A stretch of 64,000 bases of DNA, taken from NCBI RefSeq assembly GCF_034190915.1, contig NW_026947502.1, positions 31,960,785 through 32,024,784 of the forward strand, read 5' to 3'. The DNA is from Cavia porcellus (Eukaryota > Chordata > Mammalia > Rodentia > Caviidae). Positions 24,050-35,700 of the stretch are shown in pieces. Numbering within the stretch: the stretch's first letter is position 1; every line of letters starts with the position of its first letter. The position numbers and the translations under genes were made by a program. The notes under the pieces were generated by a model that was given only the letters and a program-made list of their open reading frames with translations, was not told the origin of the DNA and made no database searches.

Positions 24050-24560
24050 CCAAGGGCTGCCCTGTGCTCCTCGGAGTCCTCGGCCGAGCACGCCGAGTTA
24101 TGTAATGCTGCTGAGCCAACATTTATGAGTCGCAGCCAATTTGCTAGCCTTGAGTTACACTGTGCAGATGCTGTGCGTTACGCTTTGCTTTTGTCTCGGA
24201 GGCCGTAAGCAGATAGCATAACCCCGCTTACCATTAGACGTTTTGCAAATCATCTGGGCTCGAGCGTGCCGCAGCCAGACAGTTCATTTATGCTGCGAAT
24301 GGTATGATTTGTAAAGTAATAAATTTCCCATCTCTCTGCCAGCAATAAAGTACAGCAAGCAGGCGAAGCCAAAGCTCTCCAAAAATACACCAGCTCCCAG
24401 GGAGACCTGAGGGAAAGCTTTTGGGTTCGGCTTCTCTCTGTTCCTGAGTTCACTGGATTCTGGGAAATCAGGTTTGGGCCATAAATCCCCTCTACCATCT
24501 GGGTGACTCTGGGCCCCAGCACGGATTTGTTATTAGCATGTGTAATTGGGCTGGACCATG
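24050..24560. promoter_or_regulatory. Strong candidate conserved non-coding element
   Basis: Around 510 bases free of repeats with a texture unlike its surroundings: many retained CpGs in AT-rich context (cgccgagttatgtaatg, gcgttacgctttgc, gtctcggaggccgtaagc, attagacgttttgc, ctcgagcgtgccgc, atgctgcgaatgg). They are mixed with homeodomain-like 'tttatg' and 'taataaattt' words. No sustained open frame with coding character crosses it. An ancient enhancer of a developmental gene is the most natural reading. This is inferred from composition only. Confidence 0.45.
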
Positions 24561-24599
24561 ACGCATTTGTCTCTTCCTGGGCCCCTTTTGGTTCTGACA

Positions 24600-26045
24600 C
24601 TCAAGGCAGGGCCTCGACAGACATCGTTCAGTCTGAAATGATGGAAAGTTGTTGACCATCCATCCCTCTTTGCAGCTACATGTCTTCCTTGGGACGAGAC
24701 AAGGCTGTTTCTCACGGGAAGCCATAGATGTGGCTGGGTGAGCCGGGGGAGCTTTTTCAGTCTCCCGTGAAGGCATGTAAGGGCAGGAGCCTCATCAGTT
24801 GGAAAGGGCTTCCTACTGCAAATGCGGCCACTCTGAGCAGAAAGTCGAGGATGGAGGAGGGCATGCTCTGATTTCCTTCCTGGAAGAGGTCAGTGGATGT
24901 GAGCACCTGTGATTAACAGACTTTTGGACAGAAGCAGTTGTCAAGGAGACTGCAGCCCAAAGCACAGCTGGGATCTGGGACCCTGAGGGGTGAGAAGGTG
25001 CCTGCGGCTCCCATGTTTGGCCAGTTCCTTTCTTCTCATCCTGAGTGGTAGTCTTTGGCTAGAGAAGCCTGGCTTTGGCCCTGGCCTCTGCTCTGGATGA
25101 TGGTAAAGCCCCACCCACTCAGGCACTCCACCAGTCAGCAATGTTAGTGTCCCTGCTCAGGAAAGGTGGGCCTGGAAATGGTCCTCCAGGAGGCGAGCCT
25201 CTGAGGTTCCCTCCAGCCCCTGCCTTCTCCACTTCCTCTTCTTCTCTGCCTTTGCCTCTGCTTATTCTCCTCTCCTCTTGTCTCTTCCTCATTTGATATT
25301 TGTTACTTTGTCTCATTTAAAATTAAATAATAGTTAACACTTAGGAGCTAGGTAACAGCAGCCAAGGGATATTGTTTTTAGTGCAGTCACCTAGACAGTC
25401 ACCCAGTCACCCTGTGGTGATCGTGTTAGATTTCTCTTGGTTGAAGTTTCCTGACTGAGATTTGAAGACCCTGAAGAAGGACACCCATGCTATGGTTGGG
25501 GCAGTGTTGCTATTCCCTGTGTGTACTCTGGGCTTTTGGAGAATCCTTTGACTTAAGCATGGGTGACAGTTTGGGGTAGGTAGATAGATGCGTCTTTCTG
25601 CGGAGTGACGAATTCTGCTTCTCTGTGAATTGGTTCTCAGCAAGGTGGGGGTGAGTACCCTGGGAGATTTGGAGTGGGGGCGGCTGGGGCCCCAGGAGTC
25701 TGCCCTGGTGCCTCCTGGTGCCTGGTGCCTCATGTCTGCCCTGAGTGTAGTCTCTAGGGCCTCTGTGTCATTTCCATTCCCTCCCAGCCTTGGTGGGGTG
25801 CCTCTCTGGGCTCTGTCACTCACTGTAGGATACCCCTGTCTGCCCTGCAGTGGGGGTGATAGTTCCTGCCTGCTGGGACTGAGTGAGGCTTAAGAAGATG
25901 ATCTGGCATGCAGAGGCATCCAGCAATTGTTGGCCAACAGAGTAGGTTCCGTAGGTGCATTAGGCACAGGGCCGGTCGCCTTGTTGCTCAATCCAAGGAG
26001 CGCGCTGTGTGTTCTGGTACGTGAGGCACCAGGAGGGACTCCGTG
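24600..26045. other. Unique non-coding sequence
   Basis: No firm repeat or gene. A pyrimidine-rich tract lies at about 25215-25295. A 138-codon minus frame (25407-25823) has no recognisable domain. Confidence 0.4.
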
Positions 26046-26049
26046 CGAT

Positions 26050-26180
26050 GCGTTTTAACTCTTTCATTGGACCTTATGTCAGCCCTGTGCACCAGCATTA
26101 GAATACCAGAAACTGATGCTTAGAGCTGTTAACACTTGCCCAATGTTTTCCAGCTAGGGAAAAAAGGGAGACCGAGTTGT
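26050..26180 (-). repeat. MIR fragment
   Basis: 'tttaactctttcattggacc', 'ataccagaaactgatgctta', 'acacttgcccaatgttttcc' resemble antisense MIR. Confidence 0.45.
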
Positions 26181-26189
26181 TACCACTTC

Positions 26190-27180
26190 AAACTTCCACA
26201 AGGCTGTAAGCAATGCAAGGGCAGAGCCTGGGCCTGGCCTGTTGTCTGCCAACTCCCCACTGTGCATCAAGGCAGACAGCAGGATGGACTGAGGAGCCAG
26301 TGGTGGGCCGGCCTTCATGTTTCTGTGCCTCCCAGAGCTGCTCTTTCTGCCTTGGCCAGGGGACCCCTTGTTGGCTGGATGCCTCAGCTTGACAAACTCT
26401 TTTCCAGCTCTGTGCTCCTGCAGGCCCCGAAGAAATGATTGAGACACACATAGGCTTTCCTTGGTTTTGGTGATTTGTCATTCATGCTTACAAAGAAGGC
26501 AGGAGAGTGATTCATGCTGGTTTAATAGACCTATGAATATTCTTAAGAAAAGGCTGATAAAAGGAAGCTGACAGCCCATTTGCTCGTGGCTGCCAGGGCC
26601 AAGTACTCAGAAATCACCGGGTGAACAAGTCTGCAGAAAACTCGGTCTTCCTGACATTATTTTCCTACTTGAGCTGATAGGGTGAGGTGCCTCTCTTCTA
26701 GCACTGGGAGGTGCATGGGGGCCTGTCAAGATGTTGGGGTGGGGGATGAGCCTGCCCCATGTGTGACAAGAAGAGCTGGGACCTCCAGGGCTTACCTTGT
26801 GTCTTACAATCAGGCTGTAAGCCCAGGGAAGCCAGCTCTGTGCCCAGCACCAGGATGGTACAGTGGTGGCAGTCAGCAACCCCTTCTCTGCAGGTCCCTG
26901 AAGACAAGGCCAGGTGTGTCAGCTCAAACACACCTGTCAGGTTGCTGTGCTCAGATTACTCAAGATAAGCAAATGTGGAAAGGGGTGGGTCACAGGAGTA
27001 GGCCAAAGTGGCAGGGTGTGGTCATTCTACAATCACATACAACAGAGGGGATCTTTGGCATCTTGCACGTATTGATGTTGGGGTTAATTCTGTTGGTTTA
27101 TGGCTCCATGCCAGTTTACCATGTACTTTGGCTCTAAGTGCTTGGGCAAGAGGGAAACTTTAGAGGTGAGTTTGCTGGGC
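26190..27180. other. Unique non-coding sequence
   Basis: No recognised repeat or gene. Open frames up to 151 codons (26682-27137, +) show no domain. Confidence 0.4.
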
Positions 27181-27186
27181 CAGCAT

Positions 27187-27210
27187 CTGTGTGTGTGTGT
27201 GTGTGTGTGT
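27187..27210. repeat. (TG)n microsatellite
   Basis: About 12 uninterrupted TG units. Confidence 0.97.
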
Positions 27211-27429
27211 ACAATGGTGGCCACAGTCCCTTGGTTTGAGCCCTGATTCCTTTCAGAAGTCTCTGAAAAGAGAGGGCGGGAGGAAAGAGCCCTGGGAAAG
27301 GGAGGCCCGGTTTATACACATAAGAGACTTTCTAACTTGTTCTCTTGCTGCCAGCTCACACACACACTGAGCCTGGGCAAGCCTTCCGCCTCTGGGATTC
27401 TGGTGCTTGGCTGGAGTACAGCCCCACCC

Positions 27430-27540
27430 CGTTCATTCCTCCACTTCTCTAAAAATAGTAAAAAAGTGTGATAATGCATGTAAAGCATTAAACAGCACAG
27501 TGGGCTCAATAACTGCTAGTTTTTATTATCGTAATGTTTT
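27430..27540 (+). repeat. MIR SINE 3' part
   Basis: 'gataatgcatgtaaagcatt', 'aaacagcacagtgggctcaa', 'taactgctagtttttattat' is the + MIR terminus. Confidence 0.75.
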
Positions 27541-27599
27541 TGTTATTATTTAACATCTGCACACCAGGCAAAAAAAATGGAGAATAATGGCATCCATTG

Positions 27600-27760
27600 A
27601 TGAGCAAGTTCCAAGAGACTGGAGATGACAGATACAGTTTAACTTCTCTTGTTACAGTGCAGATGAGGCTCCTGAGGCCCTGGAAATGGAGAGACTTGGG
27701 AGGATGGCGTCTCACAGTGAGGGTGTGGCCAAGCTAGGCTAAAACCCAGGGTCCCTCTGC
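27600..27760 (-). repeat. MIR SINE fragment
   Basis: 'cagatgaggctcctgaggcc', 'tggagagacttgggagg' and 'gtgtggccaagctaggctaa' follow antisense MIR. Confidence 0.5.
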
Positions 27761-27789
27761 CATGCATGTGGCTGTTACATGGTGATATG

Positions 27790-27920
27790 ATGGTCTGAGA
27801 AGGCTTCTTGGAGGACGTGGGTTTTGGAACGAGCCTGGCAGAAGAGGAAAGGAGAGACAGGGCAGAGTATAGCCTGGATGGAAGGAGGGAGCTTCATGGA
27901 GACAAGTACATAGGAAGACT
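27790..27920 (-). repeat. Possible L2 fragment
   Basis: 'gagaaggcttcttggaggac' followed by a purine-rich stretch resembles the antisense L2 3' segment. Weak. Confidence 0.3.
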
Positions 27921-28206
27921 GGATGGGATGGCACAACTGTGTCCATAGCATGACTTTAGGGGTGCTAAGGAGATGTCTTTACACTCCAACCAATCACTCT
28001 GTTACCACTAACAGGTGCTTCTGCTTAGTGCATGCAGATCAGACACAGTGGCCCTGTGCTCAAAACTTGCCTGCCTCTGTGTCCATGCTTACTGAGAACC
28101 CAGGGGTCCAGGCTGGAAGTCACAGGTCCCACATAAGATGCTGGACACAGCTCTGGAAGAGGAAATTCCTTCATTTATAATCTGCCACTAACCCTATATA
28201 ATTTTT

Positions 28207-28604
28207 TCCTAGGGCTGCCATAACAAATACAAACCAGGTGGCTTAAAACAATAGGAATTTACTATCTCACCATTCTAGAGGCCAGAAGTTCAAAATCCAG
28301 GTGGTGGGGTTGGCTTCTCCTAGAGGCTCTCTTACAGCTTTGGATGGCTGCTGGCCCTCCTTGGTATTTTTAGCTTATTGCTATATAACTCCAGTTCTGA
28401 CTCCATCTTCATGTGCCCTACCCACGTTATCCCCTCCTCTTGTGAAGACACTTGCTGTTGGATCTAAGAAGAACCTGGATATGTTGATATAATCCTATCT
28501 CAAAATCTTAAATTACATTTGCAAAGAATCTTCCTGAATAAGTTCTTTTTCCTAGATTCTGGGGAAACGCTCTTTGATGGGGGATACCATTCCACCTATA
28601 ATGC
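28207..28604 (-). repeat. MaLR (MLT1-type) LTR
   Basis: Antisense solo LTR with the classic start 'cctagggctgccataacaaa', 'caggtggcttaaaacaatag', 'tctagaggccagaagttcaa' and later 'aattacatttgcaaagaatc'. The TG/CA edges are decayed. Confidence 0.85.
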
Positions 28605-28905
28605 TCCTAGAACAGTACAAGAGTGTGGTCTTAAGAGATGGGTCATGGGTAAATTTATTTGGGGTTGAAAAATTAGCATGGGAAAGACATCACACCGCAG
28701 GTAAAACACCTTGAGCTTTGGCTATAGGGTGTTTTCAAGACTGAACGCTCAGCCTAGCTTAGATGTGATAGTGACAGGTGAATGGGCATCCAACAGGTTC
28801 CTGTGACAGATTCCACTGTGTTGGGGCTGCATCCCTGTGACCATAGTCTGGTCACATGATGTTGCAAGCCAGAACCTTCTCCTGAAGTAAATGTTTAATG
28901 TTGGA

Positions 28906-29072
28906 GTTGTCCAGCACAGTGGCCATTAGCCATGTATGTCTATGGAGCTTTTGAAAGCACCAGTAAATGTGCCTGGTGAACTAAAAGGGCTACATTTATA
29001 CTTCTATTTAATTTTAATTAACTTTTCATATAAATAGACCTAGATGACTAGTGGCTGCTGAACAGGACATCA
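28906..29072 (+). repeat. hAT-type MER DNA transposon fossil, both ends present
   Basis: The ends form a decayed inverted pair: 'ggccattagccatgtatg' on the left and 'gactagtggctgctgaac' on the right, around an AT-rich core 'tatttaattttaattaactt'. This is the short non-autonomous hAT element of the 'tagccactagccacatgtgg' kind found in all placental mammals. Confidence 0.8.
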
Positions 29073-29348
29073 TAGCTCCAAAGTATCTTGATTTGGCCCT
29101 TCCTCCTAGTCTGTTCTTCATTCCACTATCAAAATAGCTTTCGTTAGAGCTAAAATTACTCTTTTCTGTTTTATTATATCATGAGTTTTGCCTTTTGTTT
29201 TTCACTGTTGAAAATAGATTTCAGCATTGCAAACTAAAGTTACTTTTTTGCTTTTTATATATGTAGAGTTTAGAGTGTTAACTTATGGCTCTGATACAGA
29301 GGCCAGATATAGTTGACTAGTGAAAGCATGGCCTCTTCTCTGAGTGAT

Positions 29349-29438
29349 AGGAGGAGGAGGAGGAGGAGAAGGAGGAGGAGGAGGGGGAGGGGGAGGGGGA
29401 GGGGGAGGGGGAAGGGGAGGAGGAGGAGGAGGGGGAGG
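29349..29438 (+). repeat. 90-bp pure purine tract with G-quadruplex motif
   Basis: (GGA)n and (GGGGGA)n units run without a single pyrimidine. At about 29382-29416 successive runs of five G are separated by single A residues, a strong intramolecular G-quadruplex motif on the + strand. The whole mirror-like purine strand could also form triplex (H-DNA). It is followed by GGT/GGA repeats to about 29460. Confidence 0.95.
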
Positions 29439-29459
29439 TGGTGGTGGTGATGGAGGAGG

Positions 29460-29970
29460 AACACTTTCCTGTCCATGTTTCTGCAGTTGGGCACTGACTA
29501 GTAGTTAAGCTAGGGAAGCAACTTGGGAGGCTCAGATGACATCTGTGGTCACTGGTACTGAAAGGTTACTTGCAAGGCTTCTTAGAGCCAGAAGGAATGG
29601 GTGTGAACCTGTGTCTACACCCATAGTTTATGAGTTAGATGGGGTTTTTTTTGGCTTTTTTGTGGCTTCTGAAAGCCACAGGTGAACTTTGTGTCTGATA
29701 AAGCTATGTCCCCTTAAATTATTCCTTGTGTTTGCTTTCCTTGATGGATTCTGTCTCAGTAGGATACTTATTTTTGTACATTACTTAGACATAATCTTAA
29801 CACTTCATTTGTCTACATGCTCACATATTTTGGATCATTTTGCATGAAAAATAAAGTGCTTGCCCAAGAGCAGAAACTCTCCAAGGAGATGGCTCCTGAG
29901 GTAACAAGATCTTCATTGACTTCAGCTTACCTGGGGGTTAAGCTTTAGTGCACCTCTTCTTCCTCGCTTC
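29460..29970. other. Unique non-coding sequence
   Basis: No repeat or gene recognised. Confidence 0.4.
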
Positions 29971-29973
29971 CTG

Positions 29974-30060
29974 CTGGCACCTGCACAGCATCCTGGCACA
30001 TGCACTTCCCTCTGGCATATGCCCTTCCCCCTGGCACATGCACTGCCCCCTGGCACAACA
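29974..30060. repeat. Minisatellite, 19-bp period, about 4.6 copies
   Basis: Units begin at 29974, 29993, 30012, 30031 and 30050, each exactly 19 bases apart and each starting 'ctggca'. The second to fourth units read like 'ctggcacatgcacttcccc' with one to three changes; the first is more diverged. Confidence 0.93.
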
Positions 30061-30079
30061 GGTAGCTCTAAGGCTCCTC

Positions 30080-30680
30080 AAAGCATGATCTGCTTTCTGG
30101 CTTATGTATTCATGCTTGCAGGAACCCAGGGATCCTGGCTGGAAGTCACAGGCCAGTAAGGGGAATGTTCTGGGCCCACACTCTGCTAGTGCAGGCAGGT
30201 TAGGCCTGTGTTAGGTTGGGACTTATGGGAGAGGTTACGACTCAGGGTCATACAAACACCACACCGTGTCCATGGAAGACGCAAATGAGGGATTTAGAGG
30301 TGAGAAAGCAGGGGGTGTTGCTAGGTAACCTATCCACAGGCCTGGAAGGTAACACAATCTCTGGGAACAGCCTGTGAGGAAGGTTTCCTAAGGGCAAACC
30401 TGGACCTCAGCAACAGCATCTTGGGTTGCCACCCCCACCTGGCCTGCCTCTGGTGGGGTGGGAAGGTCGGCAGAGCCATGCTGTTATAGGCGCTGCTAGG
30501 AGAATGATGTCTCTGTGGCTGTTTTATTTGCTTTTCCCTCTTTTTGTTGTGTACTTGTTTCCCACCTGTATAAAAGAAGCTCGGACAGATTTCATCTATA
30601 TAGACACTGTAGCAGGATATACATGAATAAGAAATGGAGCAAAGGGGAAAAAAGGCAAGAGCATAGAGTTGAGGGCAGGC
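30080..30680. other. Unique non-coding sequence
   Basis: No recognised repeat or gene. A 139-codon minus frame (30330-30749) lacks domains and runs into an L2 relic. Confidence 0.4.
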
Positions 30681-30689
30681 ACTCAGCAA

Positions 30690-30830
30690 ACATTTACCGT
30701 GTGCCTGGCTCTGTGGATATAGCAGTGAACAAAACCACCAACCAGTCATAATTCCCGCCTCTTGGAGCTCCCGGGCTCATGTGAGACTTATGAAACACAA
30801 ATAAAGGCCACAGATCCACTGATCCTGCTG
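30690..30830 (-). repeat. L2 LINE 3' end
   Basis: 'cactcagcaaacatttaccg', 'tgtgcctggctctgtggata', 'tagcagtgaacaaaaccacc', 'cctcttggagctcc' is the antisense L2 terminus. Confidence 0.85.
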
Positions 30831-31069
30831 GGAGTAAGCTGCAAATTAGATTCTGAGTTTCCCTGCAGCCAAAGCAAGAGGGGAACACAAGGCTGAGGGG
30901 CCGTGTGTGTTGTTAGTGTTGTGTTAGTAACATCACAGCAGCGGTACCCTGGGCTTCCTGTCCTGGATATGCAGACCTACCCTGAATCTTGTCCCTGATC
31001 CCCTCCCCGTGGAATGCATTTCATTTCTATTTCTGCCTGCCCTTTCTCCTATTAGCACCCAAGGCCATG

Positions 31070-31345
31070 TTTTTTTGTTTTTTTTTTTTTTTAAATGTAT
31101 TATTCTTTATAAGATATACAGGATAGCAGGTTTCATTTTGGCATATTTTTACCCACATATAATATACTGTGATTATTTTCAGCTTCCCCAATACCTCTCT
31201 TCCCCCAGTTCTTCCTTTTCCCTAAGTCTCCTTTCTACGCCTTCTAAAAAAATTATAAATATATACTTTACTGACAAGCTCTCGTTTGATGCTTCCTCTA
31301 TCACTTGTGAGCTGGCCATGGTTTTAGCCATTTTTTAAGAAAAAG
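31070..31345 (-). repeat. L1 3' UTR, 5'-truncated
   Basis: A run of T at about 31071-31092 is the poly(A) tail seen in antisense. Then 'ttcattttggcatattttta', 'taatatactgtgattatttt' and a pyrimidine-rich 'cccccagttcttccttttcc' follow, the same order as the L1 3' UTR at 20183. Confidence 0.65.
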
Positions 31346-31619
31346 AAGCAGAGGAATATCAGCCAGAGCAGTTCTTCTGGGTCCCTATGGCTTTATGACC
31401 CAATTTGACTCTGCCTTTGGGTTCAGCAGAGTTAGCATTCACAATTATGCTTTCTATAGTGGGATCGCAGATAACATAGAGACTCTGAGACAGCCCAGTC
31501 CTGCAGCTTCTGGCACCCCTTGGCCCCCTTCATGAGAGGGGAAGGATGATCCCTTCCTCTAAAAGAGGTGGGTAGCCAGGTACTAGTCTCTGGGTGACTC
31601 CCCCCAGGGCAACTCTTTG

Positions 31620-31740
31620 TGTATTTGTTCATTCATTCAACAAATATCCCCTGGGCTTCCTGGGCTCTGTGTGGTGACCACTCAACATCCCTGTCCTCAG
31701 GAAGCTCAGAGTTTAGTTGAGGGAGAGGAATCTGCACGCA
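31620..31740 (-). repeat. L2 LINE 3' end
   Basis: 'tcattcattcaacaaatatc' followed by 'catccctgtcctcaggaagc' and 'tcagagtttagttgaggga' is the antisense L2 3' terminus. Confidence 0.85.
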
Positions 31741-31749
31741 TGAAAATAG

Positions 31750-33495
31750 GATGTGGAGAGCTATGTTGCAATGGCAAGCAGAAACACCAAAAACACCCAG
31801 GATTTGGAGGCAGATTGATTTATGCCAATGGGCACTGATTGGGATCATTCCCAAAATATTTGGATCCGATCTCTGGTGGTCTAAGGCTTATATGGGATAA
31901 ACAAGCAGGAAGCACAGAGGCAGAATGGCTTGTCAGTTGGGGATTGGTTTATACAACATACATCACAAGGACCAGCTATGAATCCCAGTGATCAGCCATT
32001 TCTAAGAGACAGGAGTAATCAGACAGGAACTATTACCTGGGGAACTAAGAAACTGAAGTATACTGGCTGGGGAGGCGGGTGGGGAAGTGGGGGTCACATT
32101 TTTGTTACAGTATAAATACATCACAGTGCTAGTCAACAGCAGCAGAAATAAAATTATAAGCAAGTTAAATTTATGTAGATCCTACCTACAAGCACATCAC
32201 ATGTCCTGGTCCCAGCCTCCCTTCATCCTCATCACCCACCAGAGGGCTCACTCTAATTGGGCAAATTAACGTTCAAGGGCCCAGAATGCAATGCACCCTT
32301 GTCTTAGTTACCTATGGGGAAGCAAGAAAAGCCTCTCCTCCCTTGGAAGTACACTTCTATGAATGCAACTTCAATTTATATCAGCCTGGTGGTGTAAGAG
32401 AGCATTTTGAAAGGATAAGTCTGTGATATTAGCTTGTCATATAAGAAGAAACTTCCCCAGTGCTTAGAGCTATGGGGGCTGCTTCTCCCTGAGGAATGCT
32501 GAAAGAATCTTAAGAACATGAGAGTGAAGGCCATGTGCGTTTCCTATTAATGAGAGCTGCCTGCACTCGGGTTACACAGCAGTGCTCTTGGATGAATTTC
32601 AATGTTTTGATCCCTTTTTAAGAAAGCAACCGCAGCTATCCCAGTTATGAATTCTGAAATACCCTTTTGCAGCCATTGGGGTAGGGAAGCCGATTGGGTC
32701 ACTGTGTTATCATCCCACACATCTCCCAGAGATAAGGACCTGCATAAGTAAAACCATATTTCTGCTTTCCAGCCTTCCCAGGATCAAGGCACAGGACCAT
32801 CAAGCTGGCTAGGGAAGCAGTGTGAGCTCACTCTCAGACTTTGGAAGTAGCTGCCCACAGATAGAGGAGATTAAGGTGTATTTGATCTTTCCTCCCATAA
32901 TGGCGGTGTCTCCTTTTTAAAAAGACTCAATGAAGTCTTGCTTTGATCAGGCAAGAGACTACTTCAAGAAGAGCAGACTCCATTCTAGATGGTGTGTCTG
33001 GGCAGGGATGCTGCTGAGTTGTAAGAGAATGAGGTGAATTTTTCCTCCCCTTTGCTTAAGTTCTTCCTTTAGCTTCATTAGCTGATGACCCACAGTGCAC
33101 TGCGGCTCCTCACTTCTGAGGTAAGGCAGCATGTGGCAGCTTCTGACCCCTCAGGGACTCTCTCTGCACTTTGCCCAAGGAGTCACCTGTGTCCTAGTCC
33201 TGCTCAAAGTCATTGCTTGGCTGCTACACTCTGCAACCTTCATGCAGTCTTGGCCCTGAAACTGTTATATCCCATAGGTGGTCTGGAGAGAGGTGCCCCT
33301 AAAGGCATGGAATGATGCAGGCTATTTTGGTCACAAGTCTGGGAGGAGCAATTTCTTGTGCAAGATGTGTACAGGAGGAAATGCGGAGGTCAGGTCATCA
33401 ATGACAGAAAAATTTAACTTAATATTCAATCCCACACTTATTTCTTCATGATATAGAGGTTGTGTGTGGACCAGCACATGCATAATAATCCAGCA
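31750..33495. other. Unique non-coding sequence
   Basis: No firm repeat or gene recognised. The region 32400-33000 is repeat-free with even composition. Confidence 0.4.
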
Positions 33496-33504
33496 TCTAG
33501 ACTC

Positions 33505-33640
33505 TTTGAATTCACATCCTGCTCTCTCCAGTTAGTAGCTGTGTAGCTTTGGGCAAATCATTTAATTTCTCTGTGCATGAATTTCTTCATCTAAAAGACA
33601 ATATTTAGCTCATCAAGTTGTGGTAAATGAAATCGTGTGT
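33505..33640 (+). repeat. MIR SINE
   Basis: 'ttagtagctgtgtagctttg', 'ggcaaatcatttaatttctc', 'tgtgcatgaatttcttcatc' is a clear + MIR core. Confidence 0.9.
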
Positions 33641-33864
33641 GCACATGGTACTACTTTCTTTACCTGCCATGTGTCCAACAAACATTGGTTGTTGCTTTAT
33701 AGCTATATTCCTGTTTTATTCATGCCTTCACTGGTTGTGCACAAACTCCTTTCCTTCTTACTGTAAGCAGCTCTTTGTACAAAGAGTTGTGAGACTAAAG
33801 TCGAAGGGCAGGATTTCATTTCAATTTCATAAGTGAAATGTAGCTCAGAGTCTCTAAATACATG

Positions 33865-34460
33865 CTGTGGTGGTTAGTTGATCAACTGTCACCTTGAGTG
33901 GGAAATGCCCAGTTGAACTGAGTCAGCATGGTTTCTGGGTACGGAAGATGCATTTTAAGGGTTGTTGTCAGAACAATATGAAAGGAGAACAGCAGGGAAG
34001 GAGTTAGCTGATTTTTCTTGGAGGAGCATCAGCTGTGCTCTTCGGAGGAGATCCAGTCTTCATTGCCTTGGGAGTCATCCCTGGTTTTCTATGCAGATTC
34101 TTGGTTTTTCAGCACTGGTACTGGCCTTTCGGCCTGCTGGCACAGCCTCTTTATCCTCTACCACTCACCCTTTGACCTCTTGGCATAGATCCCTCAGTCT
34201 TCCATTGCAGATTCTTTGGTCTCTTCATCTGGGACTTGTTTGAGACACTATGGAGTGTTTGTGGCCTTTGGCTGGATCCTTTGGAGCTGTAGCACACAGA
34301 ACGGTCTTTTGTACTCTTCTGCATTTGACTTTGTGGGCAGCCATTGTAGTCCAGTCTTGTAAATTTTTGTGTCCTGCTTTAAATCTGATTCAGAGCTTGT
34401 GCAATCTTTTGAGGAGCCTTGCTCCAGCCCTGCAAGCTCTTGTAAGCACTGAATAATATG
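33865..34460 (+). repeat. ERVL-like (MLT2-type) LTR remnant
   Basis: The left end ('gtggtggttagttgatcaac', 'cttgagtgggaaatgcccag', 'ttgaactgagtcagcatgg', 'tttctgggta') matches in order the sense reading of the minus-strand LTR at 59708-60159 ('tgtgtcaacttgagtaag', 'gcctcactgaattggatcag', 'tttctgggtg'). Two copies in one window support a real family. The right edge is uncertain; no coding sequence remains. Confidence 0.55.
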
Positions 34461-34789
34461 CATGCAAATGAGAGATTCCTTATTAATATCCATATTTGAG
34501 AGTGTCCACCTACCATGTAAAAAGCTGCAAGAGAATGTTGCTCCTACACTGACAATAAAAATGCCAGATAGTTTACACAATCATGTTTTAAAATCTGTCA
34601 CAGAACTACCCTGAATACACAAGGTAACTTAGTGAATTAAAATTGAAAGGGTGGCAAGTCTTTCAAGGAGAAATGAGACTTATGATTATTTTACCTTGGG
34701 CAGAGCAGCAGGAGGAAAAGGTAGCCATCAGGAAAGGAAGAAAAAAACAACTGAAGTTATGAATGTATGAAAGCCAAGTATGGTCACCA

Positions 34790-35700
34790 TTACAATTTAG
34801 AATTCTTAAAAGCTGCAGACCCAAGGGATATATAACCTTGTTCATTCTTGTCCATGGACCTTCACTGAGGGCCTACAAGAAAGATTAGGGACAGATCAGG
34901 ATAAAGAACCCTCTGTGGTACAGGACCTACGCATGCCATAGTAAAGTGGGAGAACCTGACACACCCTCCCCTGCTCCTGAACTTTAGGAGTAAAGAGGCA
35001 GAAGTTGTCTGCCACTGAGAGAGAAGTGAGTATGCTGAGGTGGAGGTACACAGAGCCTGTATGAAACAGGAAAGAGCAAGAGAACGAAGAGGATCCCTCC
35101 TGGACCATCCTGGGATGGAGACAGTGGTCATGTGCTACTGGAGGAAGGACAGAAAACCAGCCCTTACTTAGAAACTTGCACAGAGAGGAAGGCAGCTCTT
35201 GTCTTCAGCTGGATGAGAGCCAGAGACCTGCTAAGCTCTGGGTTCTGCACTGGGTATGAGACAGTAGTCATCTGCTACTGGAGGTAAGGCCAGAGAGCTG
35301 TGAATGGTCGCTCTAAGGCTCAGGTGCATAGGGCTGACCAAATAAATCCTGAGTGTTAGATCTTGCATTGGGTACTAGGCAGGTGTATATTACAAGGAGA
35401 AGGAGAATTAAAGCCAAAAGAGACATCTTCTGCAGAGCAGAGGCTGCTTAAGTTAAGGTGGTTTAAGAGAATTGAGAAACACTCTGTTGCCCTAGGTTTC
35501 ACATTAAATACAGGGTTGTGACAGCCACCACTAAGAGAGTTTGAAGACTAGAGAGCTTTGAATGTACCTAAAGCAACAACAAAGTTCAAACCTAGCTCAC
35601 CTATAGAATAGATGCTATCACACCTTCCCACATTAATAGCTCAATTGAAAAAAAGAATTCTCTATTTTGGGATGTACTTTCCTCATGTGTACTATTTTCT
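34790..35700 (+). repeat. Diverged tandem units, probable 5' UTR of the old L1
   Basis: Related blocks occur at about 35105-35160, 35240-35310, 35350-35410 and 35495-35570. The first two share 'acagtggtcatgtgctactg' / 'acagtagtcatctgctactg' followed by 'gaggaaggacag' / 'gaggtaaggccag'. The last two are weaker versions of the same order. They lie directly upstream of and in the same orientation as the L1 body, as expected for an L1 5' UTR with internal repeat units. The family cannot be proven by eye. Confidence 0.4.

Noticed and set aside
26682..27137. 151-codon + frame
   Set aside because: Overlaps three frames on the other strand, no family resemblance.
29270..29494. 74-codon minus frame with poly-Leu/Pro runs
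   Set aside because: Simply the translation of the purine tract on the opposite strand.
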